Shown here: piece after piece, positions 11,231 through 24,800 of the stretch | Layout: each line of letters opens with the position of its first letter | How positions within the stretch are numbered: position 1 is the first letter of the stretch | Origin: Allomyces macrogynus ATCC 38327 | Lineage: Eukaryota > Blastocladiomycota > Blastocladiomycetes > Blastocladiales > Blastocladiaceae | Length of the DNA stretch: 64,000 nt | NCBI GenBank assembly: GCA_000151295.1 | Contig: GG745329.1 | Location: 584,421-648,420 of the forward strand | Direction of reading: 5' to 3' | The notes under the pieces: generated by a model | Seen by the model: only the letters and a program-made list of their open reading frames with translations | Told to the model about the DNA's origin: nothing | Databases searched by the model: none | Position numbers and translations under genes: made by a program

Positions 11231-11701
11231 ATGGCTGGGTGGTTGTTTTTTACGTTGGTTTCGTTGGTTCCTTGCGCTTTCCGCTCAATATTACAGGCAT
11301 AGCTCGATTGATCTTTCTCGTTTCCGACTCTGGCTTGGCGTGTCGCGCATAGGTTGCGTCGAGCTGAGCCTTTGTGCTCATGTTGCTCGTGTCCGCAGCG
11401 ACCCACCGTGAAAAATATACGTTCTCTCGATTATCGCTTGCCTGTCTTTTGCTAGCGTGAGCAACGCCAGTCGTCTGCAAAAGCAACAGCAACTGCAGCT
11501 GCCGCACGCGACCACGAAATAGATGAGCGCCGTCTTCGCGCACCACTTGCCGCAACGACACCCGCACCACGATGCACTTGCCATGATGACCGACGCACGA
11601 CCGTCCTGGGCTCGTCGGTGGAATGCACGCGCCGAGGCCAAGTACGCAACGCATCATCCATGACCAACCGTTTGATGGCCAGGTGGACGAGTTGACGCGC
11701 T
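11231..11701. other. Gap between CysRS and the Atg14/UVRAG-family gene
   Basis: Holds the CysRS 3' UTR and possibly unrecognised 5' exons of the next gene. Several frames are open (for example one with HEIDERRLRAP near 11520), but I could not tie them to the downstream exons with confidence. Confidence 0.4.
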
Positions 11702-13569
11702 ATGTCGACAACGATTGACCACTCTACGCGCCGCGGTCCCAACCTCAGAGTGGCTCATTTGGCTAGCCGGCTCATTTGGCTCCGTCGCGACGTGGACCGC
11801 GCCAAGAGCGCAGCGTCGGCGCACATCATGCTCGCGGCCACAGTCGATCAGCCAACCGGTGGAGAGCCAGCGGTCGACGACGCTGGAGGCAAGTCTTTGC
11901 GTGCGGTTTCGAGCAGCACGCTGGATCATGGAATGTATGAAAGTATGACACAAAAACGCGCGCTTTCCCTCACGACGCTCATGATGCTGACGTTGATCGC
12001 CCGCGTGCGCACAACGCGACTTGTAGGCGGCAACAGCTAGTACGGGAGCGCGTCGACTTTTTGCGGAAGCAGCTCGCGGCGCGCAAGTTCCGCGTCAAGC
12101 AGAGTTTGTATACGTTGTCGTTTGACCGCGGCTGGTGGAGCCGCAGGGTGGAGAGGCGAGCGAAATTGATGGATGAACGATTGTTCCCCTTCCCCGTCTA
12201 GTCCGCGAGGAGGTCGAGGAAAAGCGGTCGTTCTTGCAGGTCCGGTGCAACGCCATTGTCGAGGCACGGCATCGACTCGACGAGGAAATGTCGTGGCTCG
12301 ATGCGAATTACGAGATGCTCTCCCGAAACCGGTACATCGTCTCCACCGTTTGCCAGTCGACCATTTGTGAGGCCGACTGATCGATCTCTCGCCGTTGCTA
12401 GCGAGTCGCTGTTTTCGGTGCTGCACGAAACGTTTCTCCTGCAAGCGACCGCTGCTCAAGAGCTCAGCAAAATCTTCCCAGTGGACACGGTCGACCGCAA
12501 CACCTACACGATTCGCTCGACAATCTTGCCCAACTCCAACTACAACAGTACAGCCGACTCTCCTCCGTGCACTCAACTTTCACTAAACTCACCTCGCTCT
12601 TCACTGACTCTTAGTCCGCCACGACGCCGAGCAAATCGCTGCCGCGCTCGGGTGGATCTGCGACCTGCTCCGCGTCATTTCGTCGCTGCTCGACATCCCG
12701 ACGCGGTTCCAGATTCGGATCTGCGGGTCGCGGTCGAACATCACGGATCCGTTCTCGGGGCACGTCTACCCGCTGTACGAGCGCGGCACGACGCCTGCGG
12801 CATTCGAGTACGGCGTCTACTTGCTCAACAAGTGCATCACGGAACTGTTGGCGGCGCGTGGGGTTCCGGCGATGCACTTGCAAATGACACTGGCCAATGT
12901 CAAGACGCTGCTCGATAGCGTGTGCCACGCGCACGTCGATTTGAACAAGTACAGATTGATCGAACACATTTTACTGCTTCTGGCGCAACACGATCACTGA
13001 CCGAAGTTGAATCCGATAGCCCGTCGCCCTACGTGACCCCAAAGAACGTCTCCTCCTCGTCGGCCTCCGTGATCCTCTCTCCACCGACGCTCCCACTCGC
13101 GACGCGGTCTATGGGCACGACCACGGCCACCACCCGATCCCTGGCGCTCTCCACGTCGATCCCCACGACCGCCGCCGCGACCGATCATCTGTACGACTTT
13201 CCCTCGCTCGGCGGTCGTGCCGCCGCAACGGGGTACGACTTTCCTGCCGCGTCCGACGGGTACCGGTCGCACCGGTCGCTCAGTCTGGCGTCGAGTGTGG
13301 GCGTGGACGACGACGCGGCTAGCAGCCACCTGGGGTTCCTGGCGCCCGTGGTGGATGCCAGGAGTCCCGGACGGTGGTCCGCGGCAGCGCGCCGCACGAA
13401 CCCGCTCAGTGGCGAGTGGCGGATTGTGAATGGGCAACTGAAGCGGATTGGCGGTGGTGCGGGGAGTGGTGGGGATGACGCGTCGATGCGGTCAACGTCG
13501 GTGTCGGTGTCGGGTGGACGATCGCCGCCGCCGCGGCCGCCATCGACGTGGTCGTATTTGGGGAGTTGA
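11702..13569 (+). CDS. Atg14/UVRAG (Vps38)-family subunit of the PI3-kinase complex
   Basis: Proposed exons: 11702-11934, 12027-12103, 12202-12331, 12402-12547, 12615-12948 and 13020-13569, all in frame, about 489 aa. The middle is a coiled coil (RERVDFLRKQLAARKFRVKQ, then EEVEEKRSFLQ and EARHRLDEEM). The conserved C-terminal part has ELSKIFPVD, TYTIRSTILPNS, AAALGWICDLL, GSRSNITDP, YPLYERG and FEYGVYLLNKCI. These match the Atg14/Vps38 family, which tethers Vps34-Vps15-Atg6 for autophagy or endosomal sorting. The tail from 13020 is Ser/Thr-rich. I see neither a clear CxxC zinc motif (Atg14) nor a C2 domain (UVRAG), so the subtype is open. The first exon and the 12103/12202 junction are the weakest parts. 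If the last intron is not spliced, the protein ends shortly after 12948. Confidence 0.68.
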
Positions 13570-13899
13570 ATATGGGAAATGGATTGCCTTGTGGTCTCAA
13601 ACAGTGGACGCGACGAAAAGAAAATGGGAAGACAAAGATGATTTCGTGGTGGTATTCCGTACACAAACGCAGCTCTCCTTCCATGGTCCGCAATCGCCCC
13701 CTCTCTCTCTGATCGCCAAGAAAAGCGGCGAGCGCGAAGCAACACAAACGAGAAAGTATACAAAACGTGCCCTCGCGTGGCAAATGACGACTCGACTAGC
13801 CGGCTGGTCAACGGGTCAAACCCAAAGGAAATCGACCAGCCAAGACGCAACACAGCACTGCATCGCGTAACTCGTGCGCATCCAGCGCCAATGCTCGCG
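13570..13899. other. Convergent 3' flanks (Atg14/UVRAG-family gene and HMT1-type gene)
   Basis: Two genes end toward each other here. A shared 3' UTR region is expected. I see no gene in it. Confidence 0.5.
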
Positions 13900-16800
13900 C
13901 TAGTGACGCGGCGACGACCCCGCACCGTGCCCGTCATCGGCCGGGTCCACACCATCGCCCGCGTCGCTACCGCTCGGGTCTGGGCTCGAATCCCCGTCAC
14001 GGTCCGTCGTCACGGTCAAGTCTGACTTGCTCGCGCCGAGCGGGAAATGCGCCTCGCCGGTATGGCCCTCGTCGATCGCTGCAATCTTGGCGGTCGGGCC
14101 CGTCTTTGCCACGTGCCGCGGCGACCCGCTAGAACTGCCGCCGCTGGAGCTCATCTCGGACGCGCGCTCGAGGTCGATTTCGTTGTCGCGCAGCTGCTTT
14201 TCCCACATGTCGTGGTAGACGCCCTGCGGGTTGCGCAGCAGCTCCTCGTGCGACCCGCGCTCGACGATTTCACCGTGGTGCACGACGAGGATCATGTCAG
14301 CGTGGATGATGGTGCTCAGGCTAGGAACCAGGTAGCGATGTGGTGAGCGGAGTTCAGCGAGCAATCAATTATCACTGAACAATCAGCGTACCGGTGGGCA
14401 ATGATCAGCGTCGTCTTGTTCTTGGAAATCGAACGCAGCTCGCGCTGCAGCATGCGCCTGTTTCGGCGAAACAAGGAGAGTCGGTGAGTCGACAACCTCG
14501 CTCCGTGTGCGATCCCAATCAAACAAACGATCACACGTACTCGGTCGCCGTATCGAGCGCGCTCGACGCCTCGTCGTACATGGCAATCACCGGGTTCTTG
14601 AGCACTGTGCGCGCAATCGCGACGCGCTGCTTCTCGCCACCCGACAGTCGTGTTCCGCGCTCGCCCACTTTCGTCTCATATTTGTCTGGGAAACCCATGA
14701 TGCGGTCGTGGATCTGCGCGGCGCGCGCCGCCTCCTCGACTTCTTGGTCCGAGCTCGTGACGCGGCCGTACCGGATGTTGTACCTGCGTCACCAATCGAA
14801 AAGTGAGCGCAGCGGTTCGAAAACCGTTGTTGGCTGCGGTCCGGGTGGATAGGCTCATACCGGATGGAGTCGTTGAAGAGCACCGTGTCTTGCGGCACGA
14901 CGCCGATCAGGCCGCGCAGGTCGCTCTGCGCCATGTACCGAATGTCGACGCCGTCGATTAGGATGCGGCCGCCCTGGACGTCGTAGAACCTAGAGTCGTC
15001 CGCACGTCGTTAGTCGGGTCATCCAGCATGGTGCAAGACATCGTGCCCGCCCACAATACCCACCGGAACAACAGACGCAGAATGGTCGACTTGCCGCTCC
15101 CCGATGACCCGACCTAAGCGAACACCGGAAACAGCATTCAGTCGCGACGCTCGCGATAATTGCGCTGGCGAAACAAATCTACGCACCAGAGCCACCGTCT
15201 TGCCCGCCGGAATCTCAAACGAGATGCCGCGCAGCGTCGGCACACGCGGGTCGTACGAGAACACGACGTTTTGGAACGTGACCTTACCGCGCATCTGTGC
15301 CGGGTTGATCGGCGCCGGCCGCGGCAAGTCGCGAATCTCGGGTTCTTGCGCGAGCAAGTCGAGCATTTTTTCCATGTCGACGAAATTCTTCTGCAGCTGG
15401 CGATAATAGCTCCCGAAGTAATTGAGCGGGCCATACAGCTACAAGGAGGTGACAAAAAATCGCGTCAACAGGGGAGGGAGCAATCGGTTGATGCAGAGGA
15501 TTAGCAGTGCATCAGACCGTACCTGCGTAATGTAGGCCATGTAGAGCACAAAGTCGCCGACCGACATGGTCTGGCGCACGGCGACGCGGTGCGCGCACAG
15601 CATCGACCCGGCGAGCAACCCAATCTGGATGATCGTGTTCTGCGCGAAATTGAGCGCGGCCGACGTGAACGACGACTGCCAGTCGGCCGCCTGGTAGGCG
15701 GCAATCGCCTTGGCATACTGCGCGCACTCAAACCGCTCAGCGTTGTAGAACTTGACCGTCTCGAAATTGAGCAGCGAGTCGACGGCTTTCGCCTCCATTT
15801 CGTTTTCGAGCGCGTTCGATTTGCGCCGGTACTTGGTGCGAATTTCGGTGATGTGAATCGTCGCCCAAATGTAGAGCACCATCGTCACAAAGACGATCAG
15901 ACCAAACCATAGGTCAAACTGCGCGACAAAAAAGATGACGGCAATCGCAATGTCGACGAGCGTCGGTAGAATGTTGAACAGAATCGTCGAGAGCAGCGAC
16001 ACGACCGAGGACACGCCGCGGTCCTGCACGCGCAGGATCTCGCCCGTCTTGCGCGTCAGGTGGAAGCGGTGCGAGAGCGAGTGCAGATGCTGGAACATGC
16101 GCAGCGAAATGGCGCGCGTCGTGTACTAGATCAGGTGTGCAGTCGGGATGGTCAGAGAATGACCTTGTTCGAGTCAACCAAACGGGGAAAGAGCGAGAAA
16201 AAACGCATACCTGGCCGACCGGAATCCACAGCACGTCCTGCGCCGTATTCACCATGCCGACACTACCCTGCAAGAATCGCAGCAGCACAAACACCGAGAT
16301 CGCCTCCCACGGCACGCGACCGGCACTCGGCATCGAGCCAGCGTCGCCATTCGTCGGCGTCAGACAATCCACGAGGGCCTTGTACTGGAGCGGCAAGAGC
16401 ACATTGACGACGCGGCCGACAAACAAGAGCAGACCGCACACGAGCACGAGACACTGCAGGTACCGGTCGCGCGCGGGCCAGACAAACGGCGCGAGCTTGC
16501 CAAACTTGTCGAGGTAATCCTGGAACGTCGTTGGTGGCTTGAACTTGTCGGCGGTGCTCGTCTCGACGCGCTGCCGACCGGTCGCCGGTGGCGGGGGAGC
16601 GGTTCCCGTCGCATCCGTCCCGGCTGCTGCTGCCGCGCCCAGCAGAGGCTCGCGCTGACCGTTGCCGTTCTCGACATCATCGTCCACGGGCTCGGGCGAC
16701 ATGGCCGGGTTCGAGAACCGGTCCGTGAGCCGCGTCGACGACGCCGTGGTCGCAGCCGTCGCGTGCGTCGACGTGCGCCGCGCCACATCCGCGACGCGCG

Positions 16801-18141
16801 GCCAGCGCGGGTTGGGCGCTGCGACGGGCGATGCCGGCGCCGCGCCCTTGCCATTGACGAGATGCGGCTGCTCCAAGTCGAGGTGCGCGAGCATGGCTTC
16901 CGTAACGCGCGCATCCGTCCAAACTGTATCAGACGCCTGCAAAATCGCGCGAGCGGGCGACCGGTAGTGGAACCGGACCATAACCGCGGCGAGGAGCGCG
17001 ACCGAGGCCAAGTGCCGGACGAGCAGCGGGACAAGGAGCACGGGCTGCAGCGACGCGCGCCCGTAGACAACATCGCCCGCGGCACCCCATGCGTCGGTGC
17101 CGTTCGGGTCCAGGACAGTCGGGCTCGACCAGTAGCAGACGTGGTTGTAGAGGTCCATGACATTGATCGAGGCCGCGAGCGCCCAGTACCCGCCAACGAC
17201 CCACGTGCAGTCCCACCGGTGCCGCCGCAGGTAGAAGAACACGCAGTTGAACGTCCACGCGGCCGCGGCAATCGCGTGCGAGATGGGCCACCACGGGAAG
17301 GCAGCCCACAGGTCGCGGTCGGACGATTGGTCGGTGGCCACCAGGTGGAGAGCGGCGAGGTAGACGAGGCAAAACAGGTGCGAGAGCGTCGAGGCCAAGG
17401 TCAGTGCCATGACCATCCAGGTCAGGGGCGTGGGCGGCGGCTCCTTAGTCGGGTCGGTTGCGGGCATCATGGGCAGCGCATGCACGCCGTCGCCGCCGTA
17501 CGCCTCGGACGTGTCATCGTCATCATCGTCGTCGAGCATGGACGTGTCCAGGTTGGTGATGGGGCTCCATGAGCGCGAAGGCGGGACCGTCGAGCGGCCA
17601 ATGGGCGTCCGGGATCCTGCGCGATTTTGGGCAAGCAAGCACACCGTTAGATCCCTCCACTTATCAGCACCCGACCAGAGGACCAAAAAAAAAAAAAAAA
17701 ATCCCGACCGGGCGTATGCGGCGGCGAATGCCGCAGAAGCGGCAGCGTTGCGTCGCGCACCTCGTCGCGAAACTCGTCGTCGGCCGACTCGTGGCCCTCA
17801 TCGCGAGGTTGCGATTGCAGGTTGGCGGCACCGGCGTGACGGCGGGGCACGAGCGCGTCGTCGATGACCGCGCTGGTCCTCCTGTGGTGCGTACGGCGCT
17901 TGGCCAGGTACCGGCGCGTCGCGACCGTCAACCAGCACAGCGTATAGATGAGGAGCGGAGCCGTGCACAACACCGCGTTGAGCCATGGTGCGAGGCGGCT
18001 CGCGTAGCCCCAGACGACAGCGTTCGTGCTGCTGCTTGTTGCCGTGAGCGGCTCGGTTGTTGTCGAGGTTGCAGCGTGCGCGAGCTCGCCGTGCTTGTTG
18101 AAATGCATTGCAGACGCAGCGGATCGCGTCTGATCATCCAT
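13900..18141 (-). CDS. HMT1-type half ABC transporter (ABCB, heavy-metal/phytochelatin type)
   Basis: Nine exons on the minus strand: 18141-17709, 17616-16211, 16125-15523, 15438-15187, 15113-15064, 14989-14861, 14783-14541, 14457-14392 and 14320-13900. Every junction keeps frame; about 1200 aa. An N-terminal extra membrane domain ([16 protein letters not shown] and further segments) precedes the usual six-helix domain, which has [19 protein letters not shown] and [14 protein letters not shown], as in ABCB6/HMT1/ATM-type proteins. The nucleotide-binding domain has GSSGSGKST (Walker A, on a 50-nt exon), [11 protein letters not shown] (signature), [11 protein letters not shown] (Walker B) and the H-loop IIAHRLST. 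Relatives pump glutathione- or phytochelatin-bound metals into the vacuole. Intron 1 contains a run of about 16 T on the sense strand. An acidic Asp run and a long polar linker follow the first membrane domain. Confidence 0.92.
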
Positions 18142-18824
18142 GATGCGAGCGGAAATGGCTGACTGTGATCAGAGGCGGAGCAGGCACGACGGCGCGGCTG
18201 GCGTCGGTGATGGTGAAGAACTCGGCCGCAGATTCGTTTGCTGTTGCCAACGACTCGGCGTAATGCTGGGAGCTGATTGCGCTCGGTGTCGGCACCGCCG
18301 AGGATGGTTGGTTGGTCTTCGTTGCTGATGGCTGTTGCTAGAAAGAGAGCGAGGGAGACGTGGGCGACACGTTGGCACCTTGAAGGAATCAAGAGAGAGC
18401 ATCCATCCATCACTCACAACCCGCATCGCTCCTCCGTCCTCGTAAATGGTCCTCGCTTCCCTCACCACGATGTGTCGTCGTCGCTCACGTCCGACCACGT
18501 TGGCCCCGACTCGCACAGAGGAATCGGTGCGTGTACGACGTGCACGCCGTGCCCCTTTTGTTTGCGTTTTCCATAATTTTTGTCGATGGAACGATGCCGC
18601 TGCGTCTTTTAATTTTCGACTCGAAAGCGCGGGGGCGCCGCGCTTCTCGATCGACGACGTGCGCTTCCATTTCATGCTTGCGGTGTGGTTTGATGAAAAA
18701 AGAACAGCGACCATTTTGCATTGCAACCAGGAAAACAAAAATCAACACAAACCGAGACAAACCAAAACGACAACAAACAACAGATCCCAAAACCCATCCC
18801 CTCTACCTCCACGCCGATGTCGAC
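18142..18824. other. Intergenic region (HMT1-type promoter, Nup205 3' flank)
   Basis: Both neighbours read leftward. The part next to 18142 should hold the transporter promoter; the part near 18824 is the nucleoporin 3' flank and is relatively A-rich (18,720-18,790). A long minus frame here looks non-coding. Confidence 0.5.
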
Positions 18825-21800
18825 TTAAAGCTCGGTCGGCGGCTTGAACGCCTCGATGCGCTCGAGCAGCACGTTGCACAAGTGCACCAAGAACGCGCAC
18901 CGCGCATCGTTCTCCTCGGCCCACGGAATCGCGGCAATCGCGGCCTTGAGCTTGGGTACGACCGTCGACGCGTCGTTGCGCAGACTGTTCAAGTCCATGG
19001 CCAGCCGACCGGACGCGCGCGCGCGCCAGGCCGTCGCCGACGTCTCGCCAAAGACTGACGTGCGCGCGGGAGCCGCCTGCGCCGCCGAATTGGCCAGCGC
19101 CGCCGAGACAGCGCCGCTCGTGTAGTATCGCACGTGCAAGTAGAGTACGGTCATGGCCATTTCGAGCGCGCGCACGTTGGACGCGGCTTCCACACCCACG
19201 TCGCGGAGGCGCGTCTGCATGGCCCGCCGAATCACGTCGACGCGCTTGCGTGCCGGGATCACGTCGTAGGCGATCTGGTGCGTCACGTCGCCGCGCGGCA
19301 TGTCGGCCACGTACGCGCGCCAGTCATCGATGGTGAGTCGCGCCGGGTCCTCGCGCAACTTCTGCTCGAGCACTTGCGCGAGCTTCCGCGCGTCAGTGAC
19401 ACGAGAAACGACCTGCGTCATGTAGAGCACCAACAGGCCGAGCGTCGGCCGCGTCGACGTGCTGTAGTACCGGTCGCGCGTCGCCGTCGACAAGTCCGGG
19501 TCAAACAGGACCGCGGGCCGGTCGGCGGTTGCGGGCGCCGCGTTGTTGCTCGCAGCAGCAGCCGTCGCACGCAGACTCGCGTTGGGCGCAAACACGTCGA
19601 CTTCGGGCCGGCGCGCGGGGGACGCGAGGGCCGGTGCTGCCGCGGAACCGTTAGCCGCAGCTGCGGCTTGCGAATCCGAGACGGCAACGAGGCAGTACCC
19701 AACAATGTTGCTGACCATCTGAATCACGAGCTTCTCGGCCTGCGTCGGGCGATCACGGCGCGCAAACTCGAGTCGCGTGCACCGCATGAACAGGACCGGC
19801 AACAACTCCGTGAGGTCGGGCGCGACATTGGCCTTGTTCTTGGCGAGGAACTGCACAATCCGGCAAATCTGCGCCGTCTGCTTGAGCAGCGCCATTTCGA
19901 GCTCATTGTCGTCGGCGGGCGCGCGCGCCGCGTCCTGCGTCAGGTTCACGCACGCGCGGGCGATGCGCACGAGCGAGTGCTGGTGCCGCGCGACGAGGCG
20001 CGCGACCGCGGAGACGTGCGCGGACCCGGGCGTGTGCGGCAGGACCGACGAGACGGTCACGACCAAGTCGAGCACGGGCTGCAGGACCTGGTTGTACCGC
20101 ACGAGCGTCTCGGAGACGCGGTCGAGCGGCAGAGATGCGGTCGCCGAAAAGTACTGGTAGGGGTCGGCTTGCTTGGACGTGGCGACCCAGTCCATGGCGT
20201 CGGTCGCGGCAGCGCCGGCAAACGACGCGCCCATGGTCGATGCGCCCGGCACAAACGCGACGCCCTGTGCGGCAGCAAGGTTGGCCCCGACGCGGTATGA
20301 CAGGAACGTTCCCTCGGCGAGCTTGCCGACAGCGTTGACGGCGAGGAGGCGCTCGCAGGAGACCTTGTTGAGACTGAGCCGGAGCAGCAGCGCCATGAGC
20401 GACTCGTAGATGAAGAGCGGCGGCAACTCATCAGGCGCAACGTCCTCGCTCGACGTCAGGTAGGTCAGCTGCGGCTGCAACTCGTCGACGGCGCGCACAA
20501 AGTACATCAGGTAGTTGTGCGCGTGCAGGTACTCGAGCACCCAGTGCCGCGGGGCATCACGGAAACTCCAGGCCGTGAGCACGTCGAGCAGCGACAGCGC
20601 GACCATTTGCCAGAGCCCCATGTGCGTCGCGTCGCGGCACAGAATATCAAGCAGTTTGTCGCCACCGTGGTTGCGCAGCAGCACCTGCGTGTGGTTCTCC
20701 ATGCGGTCGGCCGACGAATCGACGCGGATTGCCGACCGGCTCAGGCCCACACTTGCCCCGAGCGCCATGGCCTGCGAATGGCCAAACGCGCCCATCGACC
20801 GGCTGAACATGGACGTGGTCAAGTCGACGATGGCGGCGTCGGTCGAGGTAAACGACAAGAACACGAGCAGCGCCGCATAGAGGTTACCACGCACGACAAT
20901 GCTCGCGTCACTCGACTTAATCACGTCGAGCATGTTGCGCAGCAGCTGCGTGAGCAGCAGCTGGTCGACCTCAGTCGTGGCCGTCATGCGATCGAGCACC
21001 GACAGCAGCAGCACCAGTGCCTTGGAAAAATGTTCCTTGCACTCGGTCGGGCTCGCCTTGAGCTGTTCCGAGACGGCGGCCAGGAGACTGCGCGTCACGT
21101 CGCGCAGGTCGTCGCCGAGCACCTCGACGTTGGTCAGGAACGTGACGCTGAGGAGCTGCACCCAAGCCGTCACAGCCTGCACTTGGGCGTGGTAGACGCG
21201 GCGCTTGCAGTTCTCGTGGTTCAAGATGAACATGACGCCCTCGAGTACCGCGAAATCGACGGCCGCGCCAGCCGCCGGCGTCGACGCTGACATCGGCGCA
21301 CCCGGACGCGGCGTGGCGAACATGGCGCTGCCCTGACCAGCCGCGGCCGAAGCCGACGACGCCGCCGACGTGAGCACTTGCCGCGTGAGATGGTCGCAGG
21401 CCTTAAGGTCGTAGACGGTGCACCCGTCCGTGTTGACCATGGTCGGCCACCCTTGGTGCTGATTGGCAACGAGCGCAAACAAGTCGTCAATCTTCGGCCC
21501 GATCTCGTTGCGCCCTGCGGGAGACGCGACTTCGGGCACGGTCACGTTCATGACCGCGGACAGGACCGAGAGCATGCGCGATTGAGCGGCGTCGGGCGTC
21601 TTGAAGAGGGCCGTGACGAGGTCCGTCAGGTACGACTGATGGTCGTGGTTGGTCTTGACCTGCACTGCGAGCGACTTGAGCAGCCACGTCCAGGTGCCAA
21701 GGACCGCGACCGTATCGAGCACCTGCTTGGCCGCGTCCTCGGGCGTCGTCGAGTGTGCGTCAGGATGTGCAGCACCACCGGCTGTCGACCGGCGCAGCGA

Positions 21801-24800
21801 GCTGCTGAGCGACGTCGAGAAGAAAGACTTAGACGGGGTCGCCAAGATCATCGACGCGACAAGGTCTGGCACGCCAAACTGCGACGTCGATGGGATCATG
21901 CGCATGAACGGCGACGTGCGGGCATTGCGCGGACCCGTTGCAAATGCGAGCTGGTCAGCGCGCAAACTTGACTCGATCAGGTGCTGGTAAAAGTGCGCGG
22001 CCTTGAGACTCGCCGACAGCTGGTGCGTGGCCGGGTGCGCGACCAAGTGGTAGAGCATTTCCTGCGCGGGCTCCTGCAGCGCGAGCGGCAGCTGGTTGTG
22101 CTGAACGGTGCGCACAATCGACATGAACAGAGACTGGTCGGCCACGTTCGGGTCTTGCAAGTAGAGCTGCCCTTCCTTGGTGAGGCCTAGCAAAAAGTGC
22201 GCAATTGTCGGCACGGCCTTGGTGCGCAGGTTGGTCACGAGCAGCTTGAGCATCGCCAGTCGCACCGACTTGATCTCGACCCCGCCAAACGACCGGTGCA
22301 CAAGCGGATCCGCAACCGTGTCCGGGTTGACGAACCGGTCCTGGTAGGCCATGGTGATCGCCTTGCCGAGGTCCGACCCGGACAGGATCGAGACGAGCGA
22401 GTTGACGGCGCCGACCGACGACTGCTGGTAAGTGGGGGCCACCGACAGCGCCGACAGAATCTGGATCGAGAGAATGCTCAGGTCGTCCATGAACTTGTTC
22501 GTGTCGGGCGACCGGATGAAGAACATCAGGTCGACGAGGGCATGCTGGCGAGGGGCCAGCAGACGGTCGAGCTCGCGTTTCGACGACGTGAGCAGACCGC
22601 CGTTCACGGACCCGACTTGCGGCAGCACGCGGTGGAGGAACGTTGACTGCATGAGCATGACTTGGTGCAAGATGCGATAGGCCAGCAGCAGCGCGCCGTC
22701 AAAGTCGCGCGTGAACGTGCCAAACAGCGCGTTGTGCTTGTCGTTGGCCGCCGACTCTGTGGCAGTGCCATTCGTGGCATCTATGGCAGGGAAAGCAAGG
22801 GGATCAGCTCTCATGTCGCGTCAAACGGGACTGCTCGAAGAGAAAATATAAAAACTCACCAGTACCAGCCGTGACCAACGCCGACGTCGTGGTCAACTCA
22901 GCAGCGCGCTCCTTCTTGGCCGCCTCCTCCTCCTCGATCGCCTCGCGGCCGCGCGAGACGACGCGCAAGATCCCATCGAGCAACGGCTTGCCGTCAAGAA
23001 TATCCGACAGCATCTGGAACGCCGGGTGGCTCGAGAGCATGCGGAACAGCGTCGACGGCTGCGCCGTACCGTTCGCGGCCTTGTCACTGAGCGCGTCGGC
23101 CATGACCGCGTCAAGGTCGCACAGCGCATGGTAGACGATCCCGAGGCACACGCGCCACTGCGCCCACTGTTCGCGCACGTCCAAAAACTCGCGCGTCTCC
23201 ACCTTGAGGAACAGGTCCGAGACCATATAGTCAAAGTACGGGAAGACGCCCGGCGCGCGGTGCGTCGCACCGAGGTTATCGACGAGCGCGAACCCATACA
23301 TGGCGAGGGCCGATGACGACGTTGCCGATGCCGACGAGGCCGTAGGCGGTTCAATCAATGCGACCGTCGCGGGCGTGGGGCGCGGCGTCAGGTGCTCGAG
23401 CAGCTGCAGGTAGGCCATGGTGAGCGGGTAGTGCTTGAGAGGGGCCTCGCGCTCGGTCAGCTCCTGCTTGATGCCAGCGGCGGGCTTGCCAATCGCAAAC
23501 GAGACTTGCGGAACCATGGCGATCGCCTCCATGTAGCTCCAAATGCGCTGCGACACGTGCGACAGGTCCTCGAGCGGCATGCCGGCCTCATGCGAGACAA
23601 AGGCGCCAATGGCTTCGAGCACGCTGGCCTTGAGCCGCACGGGCACGGTGCACACAAACAAGTCAAAGAGCAGCGAGAGCACGTCGCCGTTCATGAGCAA
23701 GATCGTGCGGCGCGCATTCTCGTCGAACCGGCACACTTGGCGCATGAGCCTCAGCAGCGCCGTGAGCAAGTCGACGTCGCGTTGCGGGATAAACTCGGCG
23801 CTTGGTACGGCTTGCGGCCCAATCTTCTTGAACTCGGTCACGTAGTGCTGGATCGCCGAGACCACGTCGGCCCAGGTGATGCTGCCGAGCACACGGTTGT
23901 GCAAGTCCGTGAAGGCCTTGCTCGCCGACAGTTGGTCGTTGACGAGCGACGCGATCAGGTTGTAACCAGTCTGCTGCAACCGACGCTGCATAACGGCGCT
24001 CGCGTACTGCAAGAACCGACCAAACGTCGTGCAGGCCGTCTCGCCGCTCCAAAACACTTGACAGTCCTGGGCGCGGCCCTCGTGAAGCAGCGACAGGAAC
24101 AGCGAGAAGATTTCAAAGTCGGACCGGATCAGGGCCGGTGGTGCAGCACCAGCAGCGGCGCGCGCACCTCCTGCAGCGCCGGGCGTCGCAGGCCGGTGGT
24201 CGAGTTCGGCGGCCATTTGCGCGTCCTCCAGCTGCTTGTCCTCGGCCTTGCGCAGCGTGTCGAGCGTCTTGCTGAGCCGTTTGATGACGTGCGTTGCGAG
24301 CAGTCGAAGCTCGTTGCGCACACGCTCCTCGAGCCGCTCGCCGAGCACATAGCGCGTCACGGTCGCAGTGGATTTCGGGATCGACCGGTAGAGCGCTTCG
24401 ATGCCCGTCGAGAGCGGATCGTAGGGCTTGGACAGGTTGACGAGCACCTGCGTGATGAGCCACGGCAGCGCGTCGGAGCCCAGCACGGCCTTTTCCTCGA
24501 CGGGTTCGTCGCGGTCGTCGTTGGCGTCACGGCGAAACCCGGCCTCGGCCACGGCCAGCGCGAGCAGCGCCGTGTTCTTGAGGCCCGACTGCTTGAAGCT
24601 GGTGGTCTTCACGTCTTGCCGTACGGAGTGCAGGTGCTGCACCGAGGCGAGCTCGACGCGCTGGCCGGCCGGCGCGGGTGCCGCGGCAGGCTGCGGTGGT
24701 GCGGCCAGGTCGCGCACGCGCGGAATGGCGCGCGGCGGCTGGTGTGCGGGCGCCGCGGGGGCATTGGAGACGCGCATGCACGCGAGCAGGGTCATGGCCA

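Noticed and set aside
18169..18738. 189-codon minus-strand frame between the HMT1-type and Nup205 genes
   Set aside because: Basic, low-complexity translation without family features, located where promoter and 3' flank are expected.
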